From Anaerohalosphaeraceae bacterium (GTDB lineage Bacteria > Planctomycetota > Phycisphaerae > Sedimentisphaerales > Anaerohalosphaeraceae): a stretch of DNA of 34,260 nt. Position numbers and translations under genes: made by a program. Location: NCBI GenBank assembly GCA_030641315.1, contig DAOWHR010000210.1, positions 1-34,260 of the forward strand. The letters run 5' to 3'. Shown here piece by piece: positions 1 through 7,270 of this stretch (positions are counted from its first letter, which is position 1; each line of letters starts with the position of its first letter). Under the pieces are notes generated by a model. That model did no database searches and was not told the DNA's origin. It saw only the letters and a program-made list of their open reading frames with translations.

Positions 1-63
1 CGAACAGCTATCCTGTCAAAGAGATAATCTTGACCCGGCCCACCACGCGAAGAGGAATCCGAC

Positions 64-1134
64 ATGCAAGTGCGCGCAATCATCCTGACCGGCTTTGGCA
101 TCAACTGCGAGGTGGAGACCGGCGAGGCCTTCGCGCGGGCGGGGGCCGAGGCGAGCCTCGTCCATCTCAACGACATCGCGGCGGAGCCGGCCATGCTGGA
201 GGACTTTCAGATTCTGGCCGTGCCGGGGGGCTTCTCCTTTGGCGACGATGTGATAATCGAGGGGCTTGATGCGACGATACTGCGCGGGGACAAGGTCGGT
301 GTGATCGGGCCGAACGGATCGGGCAAGACCACCCTGCTGAAGATTCTGCTGGGTGAGCTGAAGGCGCAGGACGGGAAGATACGGCTTGGTGAGAACCTGG
401 AAATATCGTATTTCGATCAGCTGCACAAACAGCTGGACGAGGAGAAAACTGTTTGGGAAAATGTGGGTGAGGGGTATGATTCAGTTGAAATCAACGGGCA
501 CAAAAAACATGTGATCGGGTACTTGCAGGATTTTTTGTTTACGCCAACTGAGTCAAAAAAGCTTGTGCGTTATCTTAGCGGCGGTGAGCGGAACCGTGTG
601 CTGCTTGCGAAAATGTTCGCAAAGCCCGCTAACGTGATGGTACTCGATGAGCCGACGAACGATCTTGATATGGAGACGCTGGAACTTTTGGAAGAGATGC
701 TGGCTGGGTATGCAGGGACGGTGCTGCTTGTGAGTCATGACCGGTCGTTCCTGAATAATGTTGTGACCAGTACGCTCGTTCTTGAGGGAGCGGGCAAAGT
801 TAAGGAATATGCGGGTGGGTATGACGACTGGCTGAGACAACGGGTTGTCGATGAGCCGGCAGAAGTTAAGAAAGCTGAAAAACCGGTGCGGAAAAAGGTA
901 GAGGGTAAACGAAAGCTCAGCTACAGGGAAAGGCAGGAACTGGAGGAACTGCCAGCAAAGATCGAGTTGCTCGAGCAGGAGGTTGCCGCGATGCATGATG
1001 CGATGGGCAGTGCGGATTATTATAAAAAGGATGCGACAGTTATCGCCATGGCTGCAAAGAAAAATGAGGAACTGGAAACAGAACTTGCTACCCTTTACGC
1101 AAAGTGGCAGGAACTTGAATCGATCGAGGGATGA
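64..1134 (+). CDS. PurQ N-terminus joined in frame to the C-terminal half of an Uup-type ABC-F ATPase (chimeric ORF)
   Basis: Two unrelated proteins are read in one 356-residue frame. Residues 1-63 match the start of PurQ, the glutamine amidotransferase subunit of FGAM synthase: strand AIILTGFGINCE and the loop PGGFSFGDDV. PurQ normally continues to about 220-270 residues with catalytic Cys and His, which are absent. From about residue 60 the text is the second nucleotide-binding domain of an ABC-F protein: Walker A GPNGSGKTT (82-90), signature LSGGE (171-175), Walker B VMVLDEP (191-197), H-loop SHD (224-226). A basic linker and a C-terminal coiled coil (about 284-355) follow, as in Uup. The first ATPase half, around 300 residues, is missing. 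The join falls at FGDDV, which both families carry. The PurQ part is clearly more GC-rich than the later Uup part. ATG 64 has AGAGGA upstream. An assembly join or microhomology-driven recombination is likelier than a working fusion. Confidence 0.85.
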   Translation: MQVRAIILTGFGINCEVETGEAFARAGAEASLVHLNDIAAEPAMLEDFQILAVPGGFSFGDDVIIEGLDATILRGDKVGVIGPNGSGKTTLLKILLGELKAQDGKIRLGENLEISYFDQLHKQLDEEKTVWENVGEGYDSVEINGHKKHVIGYLQDFLFTPTESKKLVRYLSGGERNRVLLAKMFAKPANVMVLDEPTNDLDMETLELLEEMLAGYAGTVLLVSHDRSFLNNVVTSTLVLEGAGKVKEYAGGYDDWLRQRVVDEPAEVKKAEKPVRKKVEGKRKLSYRERQELEELPAKIELLEQEVAAMHDAMGSADYYKKDATVIAMAAKKNEELETELATLYAKWQELESIEG

Positions 1135-1235
1135 GTGGTTCAGATACGAATTTGATTATAGATTTGCGATTTTGTATTTGGTTTTTTTATGCGGTTAGTT
1201 TTTGTTTTTGTTGGCGGATTTGATTTTGATTTAGC

Positions 1236-1242
1236 AAAGGAG
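1236..1242 (+). promoter_or_regulatory. Ribosome binding site fixing a GTG start
   Basis: AAAGGAG lies 6 nt before GTG 1249. It supports that start codon for the large P-loop ATPase gene even though it is not ATG. The 114 bp between the preceding stop and this start is T-rich and shows no other gene. Confidence 0.7.
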
Positions 1243-1248
1243 CCATAG

Positions 1249-4200
1249 GTGCTTAGAGACCCTTATTACAAAGACATTTTAGAGCGACTCAAAAAAAGGC
1301 TTGATCCAGAACTATTTGAAAGATGTGCGTGTGATTTGTTGAGGGGCATTTATCCTGGCTTAGTGCCGATTCGTGGTGGCAGTGATTCGGGTATGGATGG
1401 AGCTATCCCAGATACTAAAGGGAACGCATTTCCTTTAGTTAGTACAACGGAACAGAATGTAATTGGCAATATGACTCGCAGCCTTGAGTCATATCTATCT
1501 GAAAAGGGTGATAGAAGAAAAGTTGTTGTTGCTACATCACAAGAGCTAACACAAACAAGAAGACGGAACCTTGAAGTAAGAGCCAGTGAATTAGGCTTTA
1601 CTTTAATCAACGTTCACACTCAATCGGCTCTTGCAGAATTGTTGTATAACAATCCTTCATGGTGCAATGAACTGCTAAACCTTACAGGCAAACCTTTGGC
1701 TCTGGCAGTACTACCTAATTCTCGAAGACCATTGGTTTGTCGAACTTTAATTGGTCGTGAAGACGATATGCGTTGGTTGAGAGAAACAGAAGGTGACTTA
1801 TTAATTACGTCCCAGCCAGGTTGTGGAAAAACATTTTTATTGTACAGGTTTATTAAAGATAACGAAGGTTTATTTGTTATAGATGATGATATTACAGAAG
1901 TCAGCAATTGTATTCGTTCACAGCAACCTAAGATAATTGTCGTAGACGATGCTCATGTAAAATCTAAATTATTAATAAGGCTTAAAAGGCTTAGGAATGA
2001 GATAGGAGCCGATTTCAGAATATTCGCAAGCTGTTGGCCGAGTCATGTGGGAAATGTTTCTGCTGACTTAAACATATCATCGTCTTCATGTCGTTTTCTC
2101 AGTTTACTAACAAGATCAGATATTGTTAAGGTTATTAATGAGTGTGGAATAGGAGGTCCAAACCAACTCATATACTCAATAGTGGAACAAGCTGTTGGTA
2201 AAGCAGGTTTAGCAACAACGCTTTGCTATTTGTGTATAAATGGGGGTATTGACGAAGTTGCTACAGGTGATGCTTTATACAATGATACTCGGAGAACTTT
2301 CGAGAATATTGTTGGCGAAAAAGCTTTTCAGGCCCTTGCAGTTTTCAGCCTTGGAGGAAATGCAGGAGTTTCAGGTGAACAAGTCGCAAAAGAATTGGGT
2401 GTGTCTTTGTCAGATATCGAGACAATAACAACTCATCTAGCTGCGGGGGGAGTACTAGAAGAAGTGCATCAAAATAAAATCAGAGTTGTACCTAAAGACT
2501 TACGATTTATTTTGGTCAGGGAAGTTTTTTTCAAACAAGCAACGGTTTATCAATATAAAAAAATAATCTCAGGCATATCAAATAAAGCTGAAGTATTATT
2601 GACGTTGATAGGTGCAAAACACAGAGGAGCAAAAGTGCCAGATTCTTTTCTTCAAGAATTACTCAACGAAAGTTTTTCGAAAGATTTATGGGAAGAATAC
2701 GCATGGCTTGGCTCATCTGAATGCACTTGGGTTCTTGAGAATCATTCAGATAAAACAATAGAAATAACACATGCGGCGCTACGTCATGTTCCCGAAAATA
2801 TAATACCAGCACTTTTAAGCTTAGCTGTTAATGACGACAGGCAGCAGCATTCGTACCCTAGCCATCCAATGCGATTAATTGCAGACTGGATAAAATCTGC
2901 CAGGCCTGGACAAGGGGATGTTATAAAACGGCGTAAAATAGTATTTAACTGTTCAAGAAGTTGGGTGAATCAAGGAGGCGATTTCGATACAGGTTTCGAA
3001 GCTATGTGTGCTTCATTTTCTCCTTGCTTTAGTACATCAGAGACTGTTCCAGGTAATGAAATGGCATTTTCACTCCTGAATTCAGTCATTCTGAGGAGTG
3101 AGATGGAAGAAATACAGTTATTATGGCCGGAATTGCTAGGTTTCTTAATAAGCGGTCATGTTCAATCTTGGGAACCTATTCAAGGGCTTGTTCATGGGTG
3201 GCATTATCCTGGGCCAAGTTCTGACAAATTGTCCGAAAGTGACAGGAAGTACATGAAATCATTTGTTAGAAAGATGCTATATGATCTTAAAGATGTTGCA
3301 GAGAATCATCAGGGGATGCTTAGGTGGATTAAGGGATTTGCACGAGGAACTTACCGAATACATGTAAATATCGATCCTGAGTTTGAGACACTTTATCCTA
3401 TTCGAGAATGGAAAGATTGGAAAAGATTGGAAAAAGAAGAAAGGGTGCTAGTTGATGACCTAGCAAAGAAGTGGAGCCAAAAGAAACCATCTACAATTGT
3501 GCGAAAACTGTTGTCATTCAAAATGACTGCCGAACAAGCTGGTGAAAAATGGTCAAAATGGGTTCCTACGTTGCTTGATAATATTACATGTTCAACCAAG
3601 GAACCTTGCAAGTGGATAAAGTCATTTTTGGAATATGATGCAGATAGGAGTTACATTGCACCTTTTCTTCAACAGGCTATTGGAATAGATGAAACCGGCT
3701 GGGAGTTATATGCTCTTTTATGTTTCGCAAAGGAAAATTTAAAATACTCCATTGTTACAGTAGTGCTTTCAAGTAATAATCTTTCCGATACACTTTTTGA
3801 TGTAGTATCGAATTTATTAGATGAACTTGGAGAAAATGTCGGTGACATGTTTATGTATAACAAGATACCTGAACAAATAGTTAAAAAAATACTAAATCAT
3901 AGGAATAATCATATTTGTGCCGCTATTGCAGTTGCAGAATGGAAAAAAGAACCTGAGGGGATAATACATGACAATATTGTAGATGATTGGCGTGCTGGAA
4001 TACTTAAATGCTCACACGATTATTGGTGCTTGGGAGAAATTTTTAAAGCTGATCCATCTATTGCATTTGATTGGATGTTAGCACGTATCGAAGAAGATTT
4101 CAATGGCATATGGCAAATACTTGAACTTGATAGCGGACCTCTGACTGAAGCAATAGAAGTATTAGACCTAAAACAAAAAGAGATATTTATCAGAACTATA

Positions 4201-4593
4201 CCGAATGACTGGAAATATCGAAAACTAATTCGTTATATAGTCTCTGATGATCTTTATTTGTATAAAATTCTGCTTGGTTGTGACAAGATAAAAGCACATC
4301 ATTTGTCCCCTCTTAAAGGTTATCCCAATGACGTATGGGTTGATAAGGCTAAGATCGCATTGGATAATGGGCATGAAGAGGAAGATATTGTAAGTGCAAC
4401 AGTGGGGGTATCTATGTCATGGAGTGGAAATGATTCAGATATGTGGAAAAAATGGGTTGATAGTTTTGAGGGATTATTATCAGATTCAGATTGTCGAATT
4501 CGCAGGATTGGGGAGAAAGGTTATCAATACACAAATATGAAAATGGAACAAGCTCTAAAAGAAGAGCGACGAGAGAGTATTTATGGACGATAA
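1249..4593 (+). CDS. Large STAND-like P-loop ATPase with nuclease-like N-terminus; candidate defence protein
   Basis: An 1114-residue protein with three regions. Residues about 20-145 resemble the Mrr/PD-(D/E)XK-like heads of defence ATPases: a helix with FERCACDLL, then GGSDSGMDG (D50 as a possible metal ligand), a strand, a basic RRK segment and KVVVATS. The usual ExK is not evident; TTEQ stands about where it would be, so catalysis is uncertain. Residues about 165-345 form a P-loop NTPase: Walker A SQPGCGKT (188-195), Walker B IIVVDDAH (229-236), a later strand with FASCWPSH, and GLATTL (about 320-325) in the place of the STAND GLPLA motif. Residues 355-430 look like a winged helix. The rest is long and helix-rich with many W/L repeats, probably a solenoid sensor. 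The gene is visibly AT-rich against its neighbours and stands alone, which suggests acquisition. The family name is not certain; a fold of the novel-STAND type is my inference. Confidence 0.6.
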   Translation: MLRDPYYKDILERLKKRLDPELFERCACDLLRGIYPGLVPIRGGSDSGMDGAIPDTKGNAFPLVSTTEQNVIGNMTRSLESYLSEKGDRRKVVVATSQELTQTRRRNLEVRASELGFTLINVHTQSALAELLYNNPSWCNELLNLTGKPLALAVLPNSRRPLVCRTLIGREDDMRWLRETEGDLLITSQPGCGKTFLLYRFIKDNEGLFVIDDDITEVSNCIRSQQPKIIVVDDAHVKSKLLIRLKRLRNEIGADFRIFASCWPSHVGNVSADLNISSSSCRFLSLLTRSDIVKVINECGIGGPNQLIYSIVEQAVGKAGLATTLCYLCINGGIDEVATGDALYNDTRRTFENIVGEKAFQALAVFSLGGNAGVSGEQVAKELGVSLSDIETITTHLAAGGVLEEVHQNKIRVVPKDLRFILVREVFFKQATVYQYKKIISGISNKAEVLLTLIGAKHRGAKVPDSFLQELLNESFSKDLWEEYAWLGSSECTWVLENHSDKTIEITHAALRHVPENIIPALLSLAVNDDRQQHSYPSHPMRLIADWIKSARPGQGDVIKRRKIVFNCSRSWVNQGGDFDTGFEAMCASFSPCFSTSETVPGNEMAFSLLNSVILRSEMEEIQLLWPELLGFLISGHVQSWEPIQGLVHGWHYPGPSSDKLSESDRKYMKSFVRKMLYDLKDVAENHQGMLRWIKGFARGTYRIHVNIDPEFETLYPIREWKDWKRLEKEERVLVDDLAKKWSQKKPSTIVRKLLSFKMTAEQAGEKWSKWVPTLLDNITCSTKEPCKWIKSFLEYDADRSYIAPFLQQAIGIDETGWELYALLCFAKENLKYSIVTVVLSSNNLSDTLFDVVSNLLDELGENVGDMFMYNKIPEQIVKKILNHRNNHICAAIAVAEWKKEPEGIIHDNIVDDWRAGILKCSHDYWCLGEIFKADPSIAFDWMLARIEEDFNGIWQILELDSGPLTEAIEVLDLKQKEIFIRTIPNDWKYRKLIRYIVSDDLYLYKILLGCDKIKAHHLSPLKGYPNDVWVDKAKIALDNGHEEEDIVSATVGVSMSWSGNDSDMWKKWVDSFEGLLSDSDCRIRRIGEKGYQYTNMKMEQALKEERRESIYGR

Positions 4594-4648
4594 GCATATT
4601 TTGTGAAAAGCATTTGCAACTTTTTAGGGTTGATTGCAATTGTTTGTC

Positions 4649-4677
4649 TTGACCTGCGAATTTAGATTGACTAAAGA
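4649..4677 (+). promoter_or_regulatory. Possible sigma-70 promoter before the lipoprotein gene
   Basis: TTGACC (4649-4654) is followed after 17 nt by TAAAGA (4672-4677), 23 nt before ATG 4700. The -35 is good but the -10 matches the consensus at only three positions, so this is weak. A separate promoter is plausible because the 106 bp after the large ATPase gene has no other content. Confidence 0.25.
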
Positions 4678-4699
4678 ATAGTTGAATAAAGGAAAATGT

Positions 4700-5392
4700 A
4701 TGATGCGAAGACTAGTATTTTTGACGGTTGCAGGTTTTGCGGTGATTTTGTTTGGTTTGGCTGGGTGCGGGATTGGTGAAGGTGGTTCTGGGGAATCGGC
4801 AGCGGGCAGACAAGTATTTATCGATGACTTTGACGGCGGGCTTGAAAGTTGGCAGTTTCTTAATGCCGGCAGTTGGGAGATACGAAAGGAAAGCGGAAAT
4901 CCGGTGCTGGTTCTGCTGAAGAAGGGTAAGCAGCTTGCTGGTGTGAGGAGGCCCGGGGAATATGGGCTTATTGGCAACAAACAGTGGACAGATGTCACTG
5001 TCACGGCTAAGATAAAGACGCTTATGCCCGATGCAATTAAAGGGCGTGATGTTTGTATTCTGTTCGGGTATGTTGACGATACGCATTTTTATTATGCCCA
5101 TTTGTGCAGCGATTCGAACGGAACGGTGCACAATGTGATTATGAAGGTTAACGGCAGCGAACGGAAAGCAATTATGAAAGAAAAGCTGCCCGAGGTTCGT
5201 TTAACCAGTCAGTGGCACACGGTGCGAATTGAGCATTTGAGCAGCGGAAGTATAAAGGTATGGATGGATGATATGAAAGAGCCATTGATGACGGCAGATG
5301 ATAATGACTATCCGGTCGGGATGGTCGGAGTTGGCAGCTTTGACGATATCGCGATGTTCGATTCGGTCGAAGTCGAAGGGATAATAAATTAA
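4700..5392 (+). CDS. Lipoprotein with DUF1080-like (3-keto-disaccharide hydrolase type) beta-sandwich domain
   Basis: A 230-residue protein. I start it at ATG 4700, which has AAAGGA 6 nt upstream; a TTG at 4682 is also open but would place that AAAGGA inside the gene. A short basic start (MMRR), a hydrophobic stretch and the lipobox LAGC (Cys23) mark a lipoprotein. The body (about 38-230) begins FIDDFDGGLESW and has the strand pattern, conserved W and late VGVGSFDD typical of the concanavalin-like DUF1080/3-keto-disaccharide hydrolase fold, although LamG-like relatives without enzyme activity look similar. It ends 18 nt before the oxidoreductase gene, so the two are probably one transcript. 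In planctomycetes such domains often sit beside Gfo/Idh/MocA oxidoreductases. That suggests a shared step in which a sugar is oxidised at C3 and the glycosidic bond is then cleaved. The pairing is seen; the reaction is inferred. Confidence 0.65.
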   Translation: MMRRLVFLTVAGFAVILFGLAGCGIGEGGSGESAAGRQVFIDDFDGGLESWQFLNAGSWEIRKESGNPVLVLLKKGKQLAGVRRPGEYGLIGNKQWTDVTVTAKIKTLMPDAIKGRDVCILFGYVDDTHFYYAHLCSDSNGTVHNVIMKVNGSERKAIMKEKLPEVRLTSQWHTVRIEHLSSGSIKVWMDDMKEPLMTADDNDYPVGMVGVGSFDDIAMFDSVEVEGIIN

Positions 5393-5410
5393 CAGGAAGG
5401 ACTTCAAAAC

Positions 5411-6841
5411 ATGAACAATCAGGTAATTACGAGGCGGGATTTTGTTAAGGGCGCAGTTGCGGTTAGTACTGTTTATTCTTTGATGCCCGGCAGTGTTATT
5501 GGTGCCAATGATCGGGTCAATATCGGGGTGATCGGTGTCGGCGGACAAGGGACGGGGCATGTGAGAAGATTCTCAAAGATTGATAATGTTGAAGTTGTTG
5601 CCGTAAGTGATCCCGATCTTACACATATGGATATTAAGGGTTTTGGCGGAGCAAAACACCAGGATTTGCGCAACCTTTTGGAGATGAAGGATATTGACGC
5701 GGTTGTGATCGCCACTCCTAATCACTGGCATAGTCCGGCAGCGATAATGGCGAGCCAGGCGGGTAAGCATGTTTATGTCGAAAAACCTGTCAGCCATAAC
5801 ATCTGGGAAGGCAGGCAGATGGTCAGGGCTGCCCGGAAATATAACAGGGTCATTCAGGCCGGGACTCAGCAGCGTTCGTGCCCTGCTGTGCAGGAATGTG
5901 CAAAGGATGTTCAGGCAGGTAAATACGGCAAAGTGCTTTGGGTACACTGTTCCAAACTTGGCGCGCGAAAGCCAATCGGCAAAGTAACCAAAGCGCTGTC
6001 TATTCCCGGTCACATCGATTACAATCTGTGGGCTGGCGGCGCTCCTATGACTCCTGTTATGCGCAAGTCGTTCCATTATGACTGGCATTGGCAGTGGCCG
6101 TGGGGAAGCGGCGAGATGGGTAACTGGGGCGTGCATTATATTGACGATCTGCGGCATTTACTCGGCTGGGCTGATGTCCCGACGAGCATTCAGGCTGCAG
6201 GGAATCGTTGGTGGGATGATGACGGCCAGACGCCTAACATGCATATGTGCCTGATGGAGCATGAGGGTGTTAAGGTTGTCGTCGATATTCGTAATATGGA
6301 AGATACCGCTGGCAAAGGAGGAAGCGGCGGCGCGGTTTATCTTCGCAGTCGAGGCGGCAATCATATCATGTGCGAGAAAGGTTACATCAAGATCGCCCGC
6401 GGCGGAGGCAAGAGCTATGACCTGGACGGCAAAATGATCAAGCAGTATAAAGGTACTGGCGGTAGTGGACACGATGTGAATTTTATCGAAGCGGTCCGGT
6501 TGGGAAGTAATAAGAACCTGACTTGCGAAATAGAGATCGGTCATCAGAGCACTGTGATGTGTCATCTGGCGAACATAAGCTGGCAGATCGGCAGCGAGGC
6601 GAGCGTCGATGAGGTACGTGAGAACATGAAGCGTCACAATGATGCGACTAACACGGTAGAGAGCATAATTGCGCAGCTTGACGGCAACAAGGTCGATCTT
6701 AAGAGCAAGCCTTTTGTGATGGGACCAAAACTGACGTATGATACCAAGGCTGAAAAGTTCACAGGTACCGGTGCTGTGCGTGCCAATGTATACCTCAGTA
6801 GAGAATATCGCAAGCCTTTTGTGATCGATGAGATAGTTTAA
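5411..6841 (+). CDS. Tat-exported Gfo/Idh/MocA family NAD(P)-dependent oxidoreductase
   Basis: A 476-residue protein starting with a twin-arginine signal: RRDFVKG at 8-14, then a hydrophobic run ending near residue 32. It probably folds with its cofactor and is exported whole. The Rossmann domain follows, with GVGGQG (42-47) for dinucleotide binding, TPNHWH (102-107) and the family motif EKPVSHN (124-130), whose Lys is the usual catalytic residue. The C-terminal domain includes a Trp-rich loop (about 222-232) and GVHYIDDLRHL, where the His/Asp match the second family motif. Length and order fit the planctomycete exported subgroup. The substrate cannot be read from the sequence; inositols or glycosides oxidised at C3 are usual for the family. 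It lies directly downstream of the lipoprotein, with AGGAAGG shortly before the ATG. After its stop the next 429 bp hold no intact gene. Confidence 0.88.
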   Translation: MNNQVITRRDFVKGAVAVSTVYSLMPGSVIGANDRVNIGVIGVGGQGTGHVRRFSKIDNVEVVAVSDPDLTHMDIKGFGGAKHQDLRNLLEMKDIDAVVIATPNHWHSPAAIMASQAGKHVYVEKPVSHNIWEGRQMVRAARKYNRVIQAGTQQRSCPAVQECAKDVQAGKYGKVLWVHCSKLGARKPIGKVTKALSIPGHIDYNLWAGGAPMTPVMRKSFHYDWHWQWPWGSGEMGNWGVHYIDDLRHLLGWADVPTSIQAAGNRWWDDDGQTPNMHMCLMEHEGVKVVVDIRNMEDTAGKGGSGGAVYLRSRGGNHIMCEKGYIKIARGGGKSYDLDGKMIKQYKGTGGSGHDVNFIEAVRLGSNKNLTCEIEIGHQSTVMCHLANISWQIGSEASVDEVRENMKRHNDATNTVESIIAQLDGNKVDLKSKPFVMGPKLTYDTKAEKFTGTGAVRANVYLSREYRKPFVIDEIV

Positions 6842-6877
6842 GTGTGGTTATTATGGTTTGTAAATGGCATTAAATGA

Positions 6878-7089
6878 GTCGAAAGGACATGGAGGCCTGC
6901 CGGTTCTGAGGATATCAGTTACGCCAACGATAAACTTGCGGTGATATTTGAAAGCGGCAGCAAACACTACAGGCACAAGTGGCGATTGCGACACAGCCAT
7001 ATTGAAGACAGGATACTGTTTCTGCGAATGGATGGGTTGAAGTGATCGTAACGATCGATCAGAATACTTTGGGATATTTAAAGCGGTGA
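6878..7089 (+). pseudogene. Decayed coding remnant in two frames
   Basis: The 429 bp after the oxidoreductase gene hold no intact gene. One frame is open from 6878 to TGA 7043-7045 and reads like protein (ANDKLAVIFESG, then a basic stretch), but it has no start codon near its beginning. A second frame through the same end reads VSANGWVEVIVTIDQN and stops at 7087. Two protein-like segments in different frames suggest the tail of a frameshifted gene. I do not recognise the family; the segment ending FESG could come from an exported carbohydrate enzyme, but this is a guess. The end of the remnant overlaps the first copy of the 65-bp direct repeat. Confidence 0.25.
7001..7065 (+). repeat. 65-bp direct repeat, copy 1
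   Basis: This segment matches 9361-9425 in the same orientation, with 6 mismatches in 65 positions and no gap. The core GAAGACAGGATACTGTTTCT and the 11 bases after it, 7004-7034 in total, are identical. The two copies lie 2360 bp apart and bracket the palindrome cluster and the GT-C-like gene at 7271-9214. Confidence 0.9.
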
Positions 7090-7155
7090 TAAGTTTTAAT
7101 TTCCAACATGGCCGCTTTGGCCGTCCGAAGGACTAAGCCTGCGGTATAAATCCGC

Positions 7156-7175
7156 CGTCTTTAGACGTTTTTTTT
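7156..7175 (+). terminator. Short palindrome followed by eight T residues
   Basis: CGTCT-TT-AGACG is followed directly by eight T residues on the + strand, as in an intrinsic terminator. The stem itself is short, but flanking CCGCCG/CGGCGG could extend the structure. It would stop readthrough from the lipoprotein/oxidoreductase transcript before it meets the opposing operon. Confidence 0.5.
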
Positions 7176-7198
7176 CGAGCGGCGGTTTAGCCCACCGC

Positions 7199-7226
7199 AA
7201 AGAAACCACCGGCTTCAGCCGGTGGT
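7199..7226 (-). terminator. Likely intrinsic terminator of the 13-gene minus-strand operon
   Basis: A perfect 9-bp stem (7205-7213 with 7218-7226, TTCA loop on the + strand) is followed on the minus strand by TTTCTTT. It lies 45 bp past the stop codon of the last operon gene (7271). Together with the terminator at 7156-7175 it separates convergent transcripts. Confidence 0.55.
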
Positions 7227-7270
7227 AATTGACTATTCCCGAGTAAAGCAGTTTGGGGGGTATTTTACCC

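Larger units (their letters stand above)
7110..7226. repeat. Cluster of short palindromes (REP-like)
   Basis: At least six inverted repeats follow one another in 117 bp: GGCC/GGCC (7110-7122), GTCC/GGAC (7123-7133), GCGG/CCGC (7141-7155), CGTCT/AGACG (7156-7167), GCGGT/ACCGC (7182-7198) and ACCACCGGC/GCCGGTGGT with a TTCA loop (7205-7226). CCGCCG at 7152-7157 can also pair with CGGCGG at 7180-7185 to make a larger stem. Such runs resemble REP/BIME elements or the subterminal hairpins of IS200/IS605-type elements. No transposase is present in the window. Confidence 0.6.

Noticed and set aside
16-426. Minus-strand frame opposite the PurQ/Uup ORF
   Set aside because: It is antisense to a well-recognised coding frame, and its own translation shows no family pattern.
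1135-1248. Possible promoter in the T-rich stretch before the large ATPase gene
   Set aside because: Several AT-rich hexamers are present but no pair has both good boxes and correct spacing.
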